Shown: positions 1 through 11,835 of the stretch, piece after piece
Position numbering within the stretch: position 1 is the stretch's first letter
Layout of the letters: each line of letters begins with the position of its first letter
Source: Carnegiea gigantea
Taxonomy: Eukaryota > Streptophyta > Magnoliopsida > Caryophyllales > Cactaceae
NCBI GenBank assembly: GCA_029747015.1
Contig: JAKOGI010001266.1
Coordinates: 206,642 to 270,641, forward strand
Direction: 5' to 3'
DNA: 64,000 nt
Position numbers and translations under genes: made by a program
The notes under the pieces: model-generated
Told to the model about the DNA's origin: nothing
Seen by the model: the letters and a program-made list of their open reading frames with translations, nothing else
Database searches by the model: none

Positions 1-654
1 TATAAAATCTAAAAAGACTCAACTTACTTAAGAAAGTAATTTTATGAAAATTTATAATCTAACTCCTTGCAGGTTAAGAAAATAAACTTGCAGCCATCAC
101 TTAGGGTTTTTTCCCCCCTAAAAACTCTAATTTCGTTTGTCAAGATAAAGAATCTGAGCTATTTACCCCATTTACCCTAGTATATGCAATCAAGAGGACT
201 TTTAAAGGGATTTTGGCTTAAGATAAGAGGTTGGAATATTTGGATAAGTCGTGGTATGGTGGATTTGTAGGCTAGGGAAAGCATATCGTTCACTTTACTT
301 TGAATTCATCCTTTGAATCTCACTTTGACCGTACTCTTTGCTTCGAATACCTTTTCCCTTTGGGAGTGTGGTTGCACTTCTTCTCCTTGGGCCATGCTTA
401 GGCGAGATAGTAACATAAATTATGTTTAATTGATTTTCTAATTTTGCTTAGCACATCGGTACCTCAGAGTTTTGGCTTGGATTTGGATTGAAAGTACTTG
501 CAACTTTGAATTAGAAAACACCACTTGATATCATGAATACTCCATTTGATAACGATTTCATTGCTTGCGCTGGGATGCGTCCTAAATAGTTAACCCAGGG
601 GTTAGGCATGTGGATATTTGGCTCACGTGGTGCTTTGTTCCTAGTGCCTCCATC

Positions 655-662
655 ATTTTTAG
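655..662. repeat. left 8-bp target-site duplication of the hAT element
   Basis: ATTTTTAG occurs here and again at 1795-1802, directly against the two ends of the inverted-repeat element. Eight base pairs is the hAT-superfamily signature. Confidence 0.8.
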
Positions 663-1794
663 TACACCTAGCAATTCAGGCGGACGGGTTAAATACAGGT
701 CGGGTATATTCGGGATCAGTAAAATACGGGTTGAGTTTATTTCGGGTTCGGGTAACATACGGGCGGTCGTATTTTGGTTATACGGGTTTTGGGTTGACTC
801 AATGAGTTTAGAGCGCCTTTTTTATAGGTAATTTCTTTTTTGTGAAAATTAAAAACACGACATGTTTAAAACTTAAAATTGTTTGTATTTAATGAAAAAA
901 CATTGTAATTCTTAAAAGAATATTAAAGATATTCAAACTTTTCATTATAATATATGTGCGTCATACACGTGTGGACAAAGAGTCAAGCCCAGTGAGTTGG
1001 TTGTGGATTAAAATGATGTGAATAATGAGCCGAATTATCTATGTGCATCCCACTTAAAGCATATTAGCGAGTTGGAGTGGTTCGGTCCGCTAATAAGCCA
1101 TTTAATAATTTGATATTTTTATTAACTAAATTACCATTAAATAACCATGTGCACTTAGTGGATCCATCATAACATGGACACAAGTAGGGTCTTTACCCAA
1201 TATCATAGCTTAAAACCAATGAAAAGAGAAAACACATGAAAGGATATGAGATAAACACAAGATATTACAATTATCGTTTAATTATAATATCAAAATCTTA
1301 GATTATCATGGACTAACATTATTTAAATATGATGAGACGTATTCATTTCATTAAAATTATAATGTTATGGTTTACATGTTTTAAATATTTGCTCATTCTA
1401 AATTGATTTTTCTTAATGCTAGATAGTTATTTCACGCCATTTCACACCATTTTTAAACTTTGTCCATTTGTAAGTTGTGTATGACGTTATTGTTTGTGCA
1501 TAGCGTTATTGTATGAGAACGAAGTTGGAAATGAAAGGGTACTATTATTTAATTAATGAAGGGATCTGATAATTATATAACGTGTCTTTAAACGGACCGA
1601 TACAATGAATAACCGTTGTTGTTAAAATGGATAAATTAAAGGAAAAAAATAAAGATATACCACTCGGGTCGAGTAAGTTGGAGTCATGTTTGACCTATAA
1701 ATTTGCGGGTATCTCGGGTTCAGCCCGAGAAAATCATGTTCAAAACCCAAAATATTCGAGCAGGTTCGGATCGGGTCAATTTTTGAGAGGTCTA
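663..1794. mobile_element. non-autonomous hAT-type DNA transposon, about 1.13 kb
   Basis: The left end reads TACACCTAGCAATTC and the right end, reverse-complemented, reads TAGACCTCTCAAAAATT, so the ends are short imperfect terminal inverted repeats. Sub-terminal blocks rich in CGGGT/ACCCG lie at about 683-795 and 1665-1780 in opposite orientation, a common feature of plant hAT derivatives. Perfect 8-bp direct repeats ATTTTTAG flank it. The interior is AT-rich with no transposase-like ORF, so it would need an enzyme supplied in trans. It sits in the 3' region of Ath1 and is therefore younger than Ath1. Confidence 0.75.
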
Positions 1795-1802
1795 ATTTTT
1801 AG
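1795..1802. repeat. right 8-bp target-site duplication of the hAT element
   Basis: Second copy of ATTTTTAG. Removing the transposon and one copy restores a continuous Ath1 sequence. Confidence 0.8.
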
Positions 1803-2197
1803 CATGCAACAAGGGTAAATAAAACTAAACAGTCAAGATTGATTACCCTTCAAAAAGAAATTAGTAAAGCAACTTCACTATTTTCTCAAAATTCAAAATC
1901 CTCCTAAGTGGCAATCAACAACTTATAGACTTACCCTACTCAAAGAAAAATTCAAAACAAATTTTAAAAAATATAAGAGCAAGAAGTAATCTAGAAAGAC
2001 TCACACTCATGTAATCTTTATAAGAAGGACTCAAAAATTACTCTCTTTTTTTTTTTTTAACAAATAAAATGCAAGACAACCTAAATTAAATGGAGGATGC
2101 ACCCCCTTCCCACTTAGTTTATGCATTGTCCCTAATGCATGCAAAATAATAAAAGAAAAGAAGTTGCTAAAAATGAATTAAAAACTTCCCTCAAAAT

Positions 2198-2222
2198 GTT
2201 GGGTTGTCTCCCAACCAGCGCC
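2198..2222 (-). other. conserved post-pol hairpin, Ath1 copy
   Basis: On the minus strand GTTGGG, a six-base loop AGACAA and CCCAAC form a perfect 6-bp stem just after the end of pol, preceded by GGCGCTG. The same element, with a changed but still pairing closing base pair, follows pol in EH (24210-24238) and C (44082-44110). Confidence 0.65.
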
Positions 2223-2256
2223 TTTGTTTACAGCCGTTGGCTCGACGTCGTGAAGC

Positions 2257-3330
2257 TCATGAATCCTCTAGAGTGATTTCTTCAATAACATTCACAGAGT
2301 CTCCATCTCTAAAATGTTTCAACCTATGTCCATTCATTTTGAAAATTTTGTTAGTGGATAAGCTTTGAATCTCAACAACATTGTGAGGATGGACACTGGT
2401 TTCTATAAAAGGTCCTAGCCATCTAGATTTAAGCTTGTGGGAGAATAGTCTCAATTTAGAATTGAATAGCGGAACTTTTTCACCCACTTGGAATTCTTTC
2501 CTAGACAACCTAGCATTATGAAATGCCTGGGCCTTACACTTATAGATCATAGAATTGTCATAGGTCTCTAATCTCAATTCCTCTAATTCCGGCAACTGTA
2601 ATTTTCTTTCCTTACCTGCCAAGGCATAAGCTAGGTTGCACTGCTTCATAGCCCAATAAGGTTTATGCTCTAATTCAACAGGTAGATGATAGGCTTTCCC
2701 AAAAACTAATCGTAAGGTGACATACCTATAGGTGTCTTGTATGTAGTTCGATAAGCCAAAAGAGCTTCCTCTAACTTAAGGCTCCAATCTTTTCTCTCTG
2801 GTTAACCACTTTTCTAAAATACTTTTACTCTCACTATTTGAAATCTCAGCTTGGCCATTTATTTGACGATGATAACCAGTAGACACCTTATGAGTGACGT
2901 GATATTTAGCTAACAGGGTGCCTAAGGTTTTGTCGTAGAAATATGTGCCCCTATCACTAATGAGTACTTTAGGTACTCCATATCTATGCAGAATATGAGA
3001 TTTGACATTTTTAGCAACTGTCCTGGCATCATCAGTTCTAGTAGCCAAAGCTTTAACCCATTTAGAAATGTAATCCACAAACAAGAGAATGTAAGTATAA
3101 TCACATGAAGGGAGAAAGGGTCCCGTGAAATCAATACCCCGCACATCAAAAATTTCACAAACACAAATGCTATGTAAGGGCATTCGATTTTTCCTAGATA
3201 GGTTACCTATTCTCTAATAAGGTTCACATCACCTGCAGAATTCATAAGCATCTTTAAAGATTGAAGGCTAGTAAAGACCGCACTCTAAGACTTGTGAGCT
3301 GTTCTTTTAGGACCAAAGTGCCCCCCACTC
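2257..3330 (-). pseudogene. Ath1 integrase with C-terminal domain, broken
   Basis: This is the last part of pol, the enzyme that joins retroelement cDNA to host DNA. The 3183-2776 segment has the catalytic core: a first Asp in GIDFTGPF, a second Asp in LISDRGTYF, and the later GQAEISNSE stretch where the third acidic residue belongs. The separate 2649-2257 segment is the C-terminal DNA-binding part (KSRWLGPF and HPHNVVEI motifs) and ends just before the conserved hairpin. Stops and a frame change separate the two (about 2650-2775), and the zinc-binding N-terminus (3184-3330) is also interrupted. It resembles Athila-type integrase. No chromodomain is visible. Confidence 0.8.
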
Positions 3331-5010
3331 TCTGAAGAATGACAGAAGGTAAGAATGGAATGAATTTCATTGTCATCTACATATCGTCTAATAATCTGAT
3401 CACTGTAAAATTTCCACAAATAGGGCTCATCCCATAGATAGTACTTAGCTTGGGCTCTAATTTTCTCCTTTTCTGCTTAGACGAGTTTGTGGGGAGTTTC
3501 TCGATCACTAGGTAATTAACTACGTCTACATACCAAGGAAGACTACTAGTAGTCATAACATATAAAGTCTCATCTGGGAACTAGTCACTAAGTGAGTTTC
3601 CCTTTTCTCCATTCTCTAGCCTACTCAAATGGTCAGTTACTAAATTATGTGCTCCAAGCTTGTTTACTATCTCAATGTAAAACTCTTAGAGTAATAAAAC
3701 CCATCTAATGAACCTAGGTTTAGAGTCCTTCTTTTACAACAAAGCTTTGATAGCAGCATGATTAGAAAAGACAATAACTTTCACACTAAGAAAATAAGGA
3801 TGAAATTTCTCAAGAGCAAACACAACAGCATACAACTCTTTCTCAATGGCGGTGTAATTTCTATGTGCATGGTTAAGAGTACAAGAAGCATAGCATATTA
3901 CATAGGGTACTCTTCCTACTTTTTGGCCTAAACTACCCTATAGCTTTATTAGTATCATTGCACATCAATTCAAAGGGTAGGGCCCAGTTTGGGGGTTGCG
4001 CTACAAGAGTGGTAGTGAGTTTCATTTTCAATTCATCAAATGCTTTCATACAATATTCATTAAAGTCAAAACAAGTATCTTTAGCAAGCAAATCACACAA
4101 AGGAGAAGCAATTTTAGGAAAGTCTTTGATAAATTTACAACAAAATCCACCATGTCTTAAAAAGGATCTGACTTCTCTAACAGTTTAGGGGTAAGGCAGA
4201 GACTGAATAATATCAATTTTTGCTTTGCCTACCTCTAGTCCCTTAGTAGAAACAACATGACCTAAGATTATGCCATGCTCAACCATGAAATGACACTTTT
4301 CAAAATTCAAAACTAAGTTGGTTTCAATGCATCGCTTAAGCACTAAATTGAGGTGATGCAAGCACTCATCAAAAGAAGCACCATGAATAGTAAAATCATC
4401 CATGAAAACCTCCATAATTTTGCTGATAAAGTCAGAAAAAATGCTCACCATGCATCTTTGAAATGTCACCGGTGCATTACATAAACCAAACGGCAATCCT
4501 TCTAAACGCATAAGTGCTACATGGGCAAGTGAAGGTGGTCCTTCCTTGCTCCTCAGGGGTTCTTAGAACTTGGATATACCCTGAATATCTGTGTAGAAAA
4601 TAATAATGAGACCTACCAGCTAGCCTCTCTAACATTTGGTCCACGAAAGGTAAAGGTGCTCTTTCTTGGTGGCCTTGTTCAGTTACCTATAATCTATACA
4701 GATTCTCCAGCCACTCTAAACTTGAGTAGGAACTAGCTCCCCCTCTTTGTTCTGAACTACGGTTGTCCCTCGTTTCTTTAGTACCACATGTATAGGGCTC
4801 ACCTAATCAGAATTAGCTATAGGATAAATCACTCCAACGTCCAACCACTTAACGATCTCTTTCTGCACAACTTCCATCATGGTTGTGTTAAGTCTCCATT
4901 GAGGGTCGGTCCTAGGCCTAGCCTCTGACTCCAAAGTGATCGTATAAGTGCAAAGTGTTGGGCTAAGTCCTTTAAGATATGCTAGAGTCTATCCAAATGC
5001 TCCCCTATGT
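3331..5010 (-). pseudogene. Ath1 reverse transcriptase and RNase H, broken
   Basis: The best-preserved RT segment is 4511-4185. It has the LPFGLCNAPVTFQRCM motif, the active-site box EVFMDDF (two Asp intact) and the GHVVSTKGLEV motif that follows it in Athila RTs. Upstream (about 5010-4512) the fingers domain is recognisable only across several stops and frame changes. RNase H follows at about 4180-3600 in fragments, for example the KSVVVFSNHA-like and AVYAVVFALEKFHPY-like stretches. The order RT-RH-INT is gypsy type. With this many interruptions no polyprotein can be made. Confidence 0.75.
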
Positions 5011-5347
5011 TCTCTAAGAACGTTAACCAATTTTTCTTCCTGTTCAGGCTCAAATGCTTCGGAGATAATCATAGGCAGTGTCTCATCATCCCCTAAATAG
5101 ACATATTTCAAATTCTCAGGCAAAGGTTTAAGATCTAACTTAGGGGTGAGATAAGTGAGGTTAGCAATTTATCATGTTCAGTAGTCAATCAAATTTTCTC
5201 AGACTCGTCAATTGAACTCACTAGATAGCAAGACTCTATCATAGCCACCAATTCATCATGCAAAACATATGACATATGTTTAGGTGCATCTAAACTCATA
5301 GTCAGCATAGTTTCTAGCTCATCTTTATATGACAAGTCATGGGCATC

Positions 5348-6055
5348 TTAGAAAAATTCATCAATGACATCAGATGCACATATATAATGCACATCAAATG
5401 GAAATTTCATAGTATCAAATATATCGAATTGAATTACGTCTCCATCAAATTGCATAGACAAAGTTCTAGTGTGCACATCTATTTTTATCCTAGTTGTTTT
5501 TGAGAACGGTTTACCTAACAATATAAGAACATCATTAGAAGTGTCACCCATGTCCGAGATAAAGAAATCAGTAGGAAATACCAGTTTATCTACTTCGACT
5601 AAGACATCTTCTATTACACCATTAGGGTATGCACAACTTCTATCAGCTAAGGGAATTACCAAACCAGTTTTTTTGAACTCTCATACTTTTAGTTGTTCAA
5701 AAAGAGATCTAGACATCACATTAATGGAAGAACCTAGGTCAAGCATAGCTTTATCAAATTTCATGTTCCCTATTTTACAGGAAATTAAGAACATACCTGG
5801 ATTCTTGCATTTAGTGGAAAGCTTCTTTTGGACAACAGCTAAAACATTCTCCCGCATACTTACCTTCTTATTTCCTTTTATCTTATGCTTCAAAGTGCAT
5901 AACTCCTTTAGAAACTTAGCATAGCAATGTACCTGCTTAAGTGCATCCAAAAGAGGAATATTAATCTCAACCTTTCTAAATACATCTAGAATATCCTGAT
6001 TGGCCTCTTCTACCTTAGAATTGTAATTCCTCAATCCATTAGGAAAAGGTGGCAC
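5348..6055 (-). pseudogene. Ath1 aspartic protease region, split in two frames
   Basis: The segment 6055-5681 ends with a DLGSSINVMSRSLFEQL motif, the Athila-type variant of the retroviral D-S/T-G protease active site (here DLGSS). The segment 5662-5348 continues the fold with ADRSCAYPNGVIEDVLVEV, a flap-like region, and ILLGKPFSKTTRIKIDVH. They are separated by about 20 bases that include a stop and a frame change. The protease would mature the Gag-Pol polyprotein. The preceding stretch (KVEINIPLLDALKQVHCYAKFLKELC) is the linker between gag and protease and is also seen in C and EH. Confidence 0.8.
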
Positions 6056-7515
6056 TGGTTTTGATGGTTCATATTTAGAAACAATGGTTGACTCCTTTGT
6101 TTGGTCATTTTAAAGTTCCTTAGCCTCAATTTCTTTTCAAACTCTACCTCACTACTCCATTTAGGCTCTTTTAACTCTTTCCCACTCCTAAGTGTTATGA
6201 CATTAACACTATCCTTAGGGTTTAGGTAAGGTTGAGGTGGTATACTTTGTTGTACTTGAGCCTGTAGGTTGCTAACTAAGGTGGCAGAAGTTATTTGTCT
6301 TTGTTGCATCTACTTCATAGTCATCTCTAAGCTTTGTAACTTAAAGTCTATTTCCTTCTTCTGTTTATGCATCTTTTTCATCATTTGGTCTAGAAGAAAG
6401 TTAGTCTTATCTTGAGTAGAGAGTTGGTTCGATGGTTGGTTAAAGCCAGCAGGATTAGGTCTCGGTCCATACCTAAGATTAGGATGATCCCTCCATCCCT
6501 CATTATTAGGTAGTGGAATAGGGGTCAGATTTTCTTTGGCCCTGATTAGGAAATACAACATTAACATTCCCCCCTTGTAAATTAGGACAAGCATTAGAAA
6601 CGTGACCTTTTAAGCAACAAATATTCCAAGTAACAGCAGATTGAACCCTATCAGTAACTAACTTGTTTAGCATAGTAGTAATTTGAGACAAACTGAGTCT
6701 CGACAGATGATCCATGTAAAATTTCATTAACTCTCCTATGATGGTTTTCCTTAGTCCCAAATTATTGGGTGTTTTGGGCCATGTTGTTAATTAACTCACT
6801 ATCTTCAGCTGGAGTTTTGTTCACTAACGCCCCCCACTTGCAGTGTCTACTATACTCCTGTTAGATGGTAAAAGTACTTCATAAAAATATTGGACTAATA
6901 ATTGATCAGTGATTTGGTACTTAGGACAACTAGCACACAACTTATTAAAGCATTCCCAATATTCATACAAATACTCTCCATTCATTTGTTTTACTCCACA
7001 AATCTCTTTGCTAATTGACCCTATCCAAGATGCAGGAAAGAAGCTTTCTAAAAAAGCTTTGTGGACTTCAGTCCCAGTAGTAAATGATGCATGGGGAAGA
7101 TAACATAACCAGTCTTCAGCCCCATCTTGAAGTGCAAAAGGAAATACCCTCAGTCTAATCTGGTCCTTAGGAATCCCCTCAGGTTGCATGGTGAAACAAT
7201 AATGAATTCATTAATAAATCTATATGCGTCTTCACCAGGCGATCCATGAAATTTAGGCAATAAGTTCAAAAACCCAGAATTCAGTTTTAAAGGCTTATCT
7301 GTGGTAGGATATGTAATTGATAAGGGTTGTACAACCAAGTTAGGGGTAGTAAGCTCATGCAAAGTAGCATTATTAGCCATTTTATCAATAGAAGATTCTG
7401 AACTAACAGAAAGACTTGTAGAATTTTCACTTTCTATATCGCTTACTATTTGGTCTTCTAGTAGTAGCTCTTCCTTGTTTGGTCCTAGTTTCCTACTACG
7501 TGTAGCTTTCATCAA
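6056..7515 (-). pseudogene. Ath1 gag (capsid/nucleocapsid), frameshifted
   Basis: Gag builds the virus-like particle that packages element RNA. The ORF starts at 7515 and shows the plant retrotransposon gag core: PKFHGSPGEDAYRFINEF, then (frame changes near 7160) FPFALQDGAEDWLCYLP and FFPASWIG...ICGVKQMNGEYLYEYWECF. A degenerate zinc-knuckle-like stretch (CCLKGHVSNACPN) lies near 6600, followed by a Gly/Asn/Pro-rich part. Several more frame changes occur before protease. The start at 7515 is about 85 bases from the primer site, a plausible leader. The gag core is Athila/Tat type. Confidence 0.8.
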
Positions 7516-7598
7516 CTAACAAGCTAAAAAAGAAAATCGAAATGTTAGAACAAATTAATTAATTTAGTAAAATTGACAGATAAAAGCAAACAAATCTC

Positions 7599-7617
7599 TT
7601 CTTGATAACGGCACCAA
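7599..7617 (-). other. Ath1 primer-binding site, tRNA-Asp type, degenerate
   Basis: On the minus strand TTTGGTGCCGTTATCAAG follows the LTR end by a few bases. The tRNA-Asp complement used by Athila elements is TGGCGCCGTTGCCGGGG, so the first half is well kept and the second half is decayed. It would prime minus-strand cDNA synthesis. Confidence 0.7.
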
Positions 7618-7621
7618 AATT

Positions 7622-10018
7622 TGTTAGAAGCTTTAGTCATACCACTGAACACATTAAAAATTTCCTTACTCTAAATTTAGCACGTAATATAGGACAAGTA
7701 AGGGTCGACCCCATGGAGAGAGATATAAATTTTTAAGTTTACCTAATATCTAATTCAAATTTTAATAAATTAATTTATATAAATCCAAATTAAGCTAGGA
7801 AAAATCTAGAAAATTACTAACTAAAAGTATTTAATATTCTAAATCTAAATATACTTCTAAAACTATAAAAATCAGATTATAATCTTGTAAACAATAAAAT
7901 CAGAAAACAGTGCGCAAAACAAAGACAAATCCAAAATAGAAAATATAATTCAAAACAATAAAATATAAAATGATGGAAAAATACTTCTAAGTGTGAGAAA
8001 CCTGGGAAAAAGACTAAAACACTCAGATTAAGAACCAACGATTGTAGAAAATTCAAAAAAGAAAATTAAACACGACCGAATATCTAGAAAATTGCAGAAA
8101 AATGCTAAATAGAAAGTAAAAATTAAAATAAAGCTACCAAATCACTAACAAACCTAGCCTATTCTTATCATAAAATTCAATTAATAATATTCAAAAACTA
8201 AAAAAATAGAATTAAAACCAAAACAAAAACCTGCAGAAATCTAAAACAGAAACTCAAAATAAAATATTCTACGCTAATTGAAAAATGAAAACTAAGAATA
8301 AAAATATCCAGAATAAACTTCCTGACTTACTACACTTAAACAAATCCTAAAAACACAAAATAGAAAGTTACAAACTCAATTTTTAGATTTATGAAACTAA
8401 AAATCTGCAACTTAAACCTAGAACAAGTTTAGAAATAAAATATGAAAAATTATTAGATAAAATCTGAAAATTCCAAAATTAATGCTAATAAAACAAAGGC
8501 ACTTTTAAAACCCTAAAATAATCTAAAATGTAAAAATAATCAACAATTACTAATTATAAACTTAAAAGTCAAACAAACTAATGAGATTGACTTGGAAAAT
8601 AAAATTAGATTTTTATGACCTAATTTAGACCTAGGATTTTGATAATTCCAAAATTACGAAATCATAACTAAAATACTAAACTGTTATGGAGGATTTAAAC
8701 TAAGAAATTAAGCAAAGAACAATTAACAAATTAACAAATAAAAATGCCTACAATAAATTAAGAGAATAACAAGAAAATATCAACCAAGAATAACCAGATC
8801 AAATAAATCACTTGACCCAATTATGATTCACCATGCCCTAGTCTATATCTATCATTAATACTATCCATCATTCATTTTTTAATAGCTAGACAATAGTAAA
8901 TACACACCAGCTATTCTTTTCTGATTTTTAATTTAACTTCTAAGACCAGCCCTAGATTTAAACCCTTCTAATAAAATTAACTAATTCATGCTAGCATAAA
9001 TTAACTAATTTAATTAGAGCATTGAACACATCTAACCCTACAAATAACAATTACCAGCAATTATAATTAACTTGTCCTTGTTGAAAAACCTAATTCAAGT
9101 CATAAGAAGATTACTCATGACCAGCCTTAAATTAATTTTCATAATAACAATTTTAATGAATCAAATTTTCACAAGATATCAAAATTAAACAATGAAATAA
9201 ACATGAATAAGAATCAACTTATCTCAAAACATAAATTTGACATGGTTTTACACAATTAAGTGAAGTGGAATAAAATTTAACCTAACATGTTAAATAAATC
9301 ACAACCTAATTCATTTAACATGTTTGGATTAAATAAAACGAAAAACAAATGAAATAAACTAATTCTGAAATACTAAGAATGAACTAAAGAACAGGTAGAT
9401 TAGAATGACAACCAAACATGCGGTGCAAGTTTCGAACTCGTAACTCTGTTTCAGCGGCAGAAAAGTGCGGCAGCTATGCACAGCAACTGCAGTGGTGGCT
9501 TGGAGGTGGTCAGGTGAGTGTGTCTTGGTGGCCCACCACCACCAAGGAGGAGGGAGAAAAGGGATGGTTTGCGATGGTCCGATGGATGATTGATGATGAT
9601 GGTGGCTATGGTTGATATGCGATGGGGATGGTGTGGCTGTGCATGATGATGGATGGTTTCCTTTCATCGTGTGCGATAGGAGATGATGGTTGATGTGGTT
9701 CTAGAGATGTGCGATGAATGATGGTGCAGTGGCGTTAAGATAGGGAGGTGTAGAGTGAGTGGGTTGCGGAGACTTGGAGGTCACTCCAAGATTGTTGGGC
9801 ATTTTGATTCATTCTCTAGCTTCATGGCGGTACATCAATTCTTGAGTCTTCATTGACTTGATATTTCCCTCTTTTAGCTTAATTTCTCCGCTTGTTTCAT
9901 GATTTTGGACTTAAACCTTTATTTTCTAAATAATCCAAAAACGACAAATATTAGACAAATAAATAACATAAAATAAATTAATAAGACATAAAAAATATGC
10001 ATAAAATGAGACTTAACA
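7622..10018 (-). repeat. Ath1 5' LTR (about 2.4 kb)
   Basis: In the sense (minus) direction it begins TGTTAAGTCTC at 10018 and ends CTTCTAACA at 7622, so it has TG...CA termini with matching TGTTA/TAACA tips, and it abuts the primer site. The end near 7690-7730 carries a GGGTCGACCCCATGG-type phrase seen in plant gypsy LTRs. Most of it is A/T-rich; 9430-9770 is instead rich in GGTGG and GATGATGG runs. No translated product is supported. Bases next to it outside (GTAAT, 10019-10023) would be the target duplication, but the partner is off-window. Confidence 0.75.
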
Positions 10019-10075
10019 GTAATGATCGAATGTTATTGTGGCGAGAAGGCAACACGTTTGCACTAATCACTTTAC

Positions 10076-10362
10076 GGGCATGTTCTATTCCACTTATGAT
10101 AAATGTTTATTAGTATTTGTTGTTGAAACATGTTAAATCATGCTAAATCATACTGAAACATACATAATCATACTGAAACAAACTAATTCATGTCGAAACA
10201 TGCTGAAACATCTCAATTGTTGAAGAAAATATAAGTTTGTGTTTTTAATAAGTACTTCATAGTACTTAATTATGCTGAACTGTGGTGAAAGTTATTGAAT
10301 TGTGTTGAAAGTTGTTGAATACTAATGATGAATACCTACGACAAGTTAGAAAGAAAATGCCC
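10076..10362. mobile_element. MITE-like element with about 50-bp imperfect inverted ends
   Basis: The left end GGGCATGTTCTATTCCACTT and the reverse complement of the right end, GGGCATTTTCTTTCTAACTT, align and continue through TTAGTATT about 35 bases in. At 287 bp without an ORF it is the size of a miniature inverted-repeat transposon. I see no clear target duplication, so boundaries and superfamily are uncertain. Confidence 0.5.
10121..10210. repeat. tandem 10-bp repeat, nine units
   Basis: Nine consecutive blocks of exactly ten bases follow a TGCTGAAACA-like consensus (for example TGTTGAAACA, TACTGAAACA, TGTCGAAACA, TGCTGAAACA). It lies inside the MITE-like element, one DNA helical turn per unit. 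Confidence 0.7.
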
Positions 10363-11194
10363 TGCATATTTTTAACAGATTTTATCAACTATTGGAAACA
10401 AAAATTGAGTGTTATTGTTTAACATCAATTAGTGGTAATTTGGATAGGCAATACATTGTCACATTTAGCATCCTTGATATGCCATAAATTTCACTTTCTG
10501 TAACAAAAAGCACATTTTTTTAAGTTGGCATTGAAAGTCATTCTATCAATCCTCCAACATAGAATTAGCAATTTGTAATGAATAACCAAGTGCACATGAA
10601 ACCCCACATTTCAAAATACATTATTGAATATCAATTGTTAAATTGTACTTGGTGGATATCACCAATGTTTGGCTTGTTGAAGGTAACTAAATTTAAATTT
10701 GTCCAAGAATTTATGAAAATTGAAATATTTTGCCAAAAAACCATGAAATTTAATGACTTGGTGGACCCAAATATTGAAAAAGAATTCTTCAATTTGGGAA
10801 GACCAAAGCTTCGGTGAATGCGGACGAAGAAATCAACCAACGACCGACGTTAGGTGAGGGAGAAGGGGATTTGTACTTTGTGGTGGAGACGGCAATTAGT
10901 GGAGATATTTTTGTCACCTTTGCCTCTTTAAAATGGAGATAAATAAATTAAGATTATTATTGTGGATTAATTCGTTGTATTTATTTTCTTTTTTAAAACA
11001 ACAATACATTATACTGCAAATAGGATATGATTATTCTTAAGTAATTTATGCTATTTCCATAAATAAGCCATCTCACTCTATAACGTTTAATCTGCCATCA
11101 CACAACAGCTAACAACCTAATTAAAATAAGGATTTTTTGTATTAATAATTTTTCAAAACTCTGAACTTTTGGGATGATGCAGACAAATAAGCTG

Positions 11195-11392
11195 AAGTTA
11201 ACAAATAGTCACCATTGCTCCAAACTTTCGGTATACTTTACTATCAATAACCCATACTTAGGGAAAACTAGGCACCAATGCCCATTTTCAGCTCACAACT
11301 GAGTAATTTTCTAAAGTGTTGATTATTGACAGTAAAAATATTGAAAACCTTAAAGTGTTGATGCCTATTTTTAAGTTCATATTATTGTTTAT
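11195..11392 (+). repeat. diverged direct repeat, copy 1
   Basis: GCTCCAAACTTTCGGTAT...CAATAACCCATACTTAGGG...TTGATTATTGACAGTAAA aligns over about 190 bases with 11836-12035. Identity of the family is unknown to me. The copies could be terminal repeats of a small element or a local duplication. Confidence 0.6.
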
Positions 11393-11510
11393 CACCACCC
11401 GAAATTCAGAATATTGCATTCCAAAAATAATCAAAATATACGTCTAACATTGTGTTCCAGAAGTGCCGAGGGCCGCGGGCGCCAATGAAAATGGAGCGGA
11501 GCAGCAATCA

Positions 11511-11597
11511 GTCATTTTAGTGCTGCTTGAACTTGGGTGTCAGCAAATCCTGTCACAGTGCCAACTGCTTTCAAAAAGTCAGGTTCATGGAGGGCCA
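11511..11597 (-). pseudogene. short coding-like patch between the direct repeats, unidentified
   Basis: On the minus strand a 28-codon frame ends MALHEPDFL...TGFADTQVQAALK-stop. Its GC content and amino-acid texture look like the last exon of a real plant gene rather than the surrounding AT-rich DNA. Upstream in the same frame a stop occurs at once, so at most a gene fragment is present. I do not recognise the protein. It could be a captured fragment lying between two repeat copies, or chance. Confidence 0.25.
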
Positions 11598-11835
11598 TGC
11601 AAGCTCATTCATAACCATAAAAATTTAGGCAAGTTCATAGAAGCAGTAAACTACTACACACTTGATCCCTTACAATAAAAGCGGATATAACCTAGCGTAT
11701 CCATTATTATAAGAAACCATAAGTCATGCATCAAACAAAAACATCACGTAAGCAATGCACCATTTAATTTAATAGTGTTTTGTAAAATAGTAACATGAGC
11801 TTTGGGCGCGGTGTAAGCCAATAATTTAAATTTAA

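Larger units (their letters stand above)
1..2197 (-). other. Ath1 region downstream of pol, non-coding here, interrupted by a hAT element
   Basis: Positions 1-662 and 1795-2197 join cleanly once the hAT insertion is removed. They hold AT-rich sequence with no supported ORF. A purine stretch near 2096-2125 (minus strand, GTGGGAAGGGGGTG) follows a GGACAATGCAT-like phrase. Such phrases lie near the polypurine tract in related elements, so it may be a polypurine-like site. No env-position ORF survives here. Confidence 0.5.
1..10018 (-). mobile_element. Ath1: Athila-like Ty3/gypsy LTR retrotransposon, partial (3' end beyond the left edge)
   Basis: Read on the minus strand the order is 5' LTR (7622-10018), tRNA-Asp-like primer site, gag, protease, reverse transcriptase, RNase H, integrase, a short hairpin, then a long non-coding 3' region. 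No 3' LTR start resembling the 5' LTR start (TGTTAAGTCTCATTTTATGC) is seen down to position 1, so that LTR lies outside. The RT and integrase motifs, the Asp primer site and the long region after pol are typical of the Athila branch of plant gypsy elements. Every coding region carries stops or frameshifts, so the copy cannot move by itself. A hAT-type transposon sits at 663-1794. Confidence 0.85.

Noticed and set aside
9359..9667. 102-codon frame with His/Pro runs inside the Ath1 LTR
   Set aside because: Low-complexity GGTGG/GATGATGG sequence in an LTR, no homologous feature in other elements.
10578..10840. Overlapping ORFs on both strands near 10.6-10.8 kb
   Set aside because: AT-rich chance frames without motifs; each is antisense to the other.
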